The translations under genes and the position numbers were made by a program. Under the pieces are notes generated by a model. That model saw only the letters and a program-made list of their open reading frames with translations. It did no database searches and had not been told where the DNA came from. Positions 5,464-5,464 of a DNA stretch of 5,464 bases are shown here, in pieces. Numbering within the stretch: the first letter of the stretch is position 1; each line of letters starts with the position of its first letter. The DNA is from JAHJQQ01 sp964458835. Lineage in GTDB: Bacteria > Pseudomonadota > Gammaproteobacteria > Thiohalobacterales > Thiohalobacteraceae. The DNA lies in NCBI GenBank assembly GCA_964458835.1, contig CAYWKV010000191.1, positions 1 through 5,464 on the forward strand, given 5' to 3'.

Positions 5464-5464
5464 C

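Larger units (their letters stand above)
5130..5464. other. Gene-free region after rtcB
   Basis: These 335 bases carry no credible gene on either strand. Bases 5130-5185 show no structure, and in particular no hairpin plus T-run just after rtcB. Bases 5186-5319 are an inverted-repeat element. A T7 tract (5329-5335) follows. Bases 5336-5410 show only a minor dyad (CGCGA/TCGCG, 5378-5394). The end holds two strong hairpins, listed separately. Short open frames of 62 and 97 codons here run through the repeat arms and are not believed. Confidence 0.75.

Overview
The window is a compact, GC-rich stretch of bacterial chromosome. Strong G/C preference at third codon positions produces long meaningless antisense frames. 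The tRNA genes encode their own CCA ends, the tRNA promoter looks like a sigma70 promoter with a GC-rich discriminator, and the protein families present fit a high-GC proteobacterium, most likely a gammaproteobacterium of the Chromatiales/Ectothiorhodospira type. That placement is inference: no taxonomic marker gene is present.

Left part (1-440, minus strand): a tRNA transcription unit read right to left. A good sigma70-like promoter (411-440) sits just before tRNA-Ala(GGC) (322-397). Then comes a 63-residue two-helix membrane protein gene (98-289) and then tRNA-Glu(TTC) (5-80). The small gene has no visible promoter of its own and appears to be carried inside the tRNA transcript.

Middle (522-2921, minus strand): a 799-residue Lon-family (peptidase S16) AAA+ protease of the AAA_32/LonB-like type. 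Its Walker A motif and Ser-Lys dyad are intact. The 265-base divergent spacer (2922-3186) separates it from the right-hand operon and holds only weak promoter-like signals.

Right part (3187-5129, plus strand): a two-gene operon of archease and the long, archaeal-type RNA ligase RtcB, separated by 2 bases. Archease activates the guanylylation step of RtcB, so together they form an RNA repair/splicing ligase module that joins 2',3'-cyclic phosphate (or 3'-phosphate) and 5'-OH ends. No RtcA cyclase or RtcR regulator is visible in the window.

Right end (5130-5464): no gene. It holds a 134-base element with 28-base inverted arms, each built of three boxes at an exact 10-base period, followed by two perfect GC-rich hairpins. 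The second hairpin, read on the minus strand, is a textbook intrinsic terminator for a gene lying beyond the window.

No wholly new system is evident. The least ordinary items are the membrane-protein gene inside the tRNA operon, the phased-box inverted repeat element, and the archease-RtcB pair in a bacterium.
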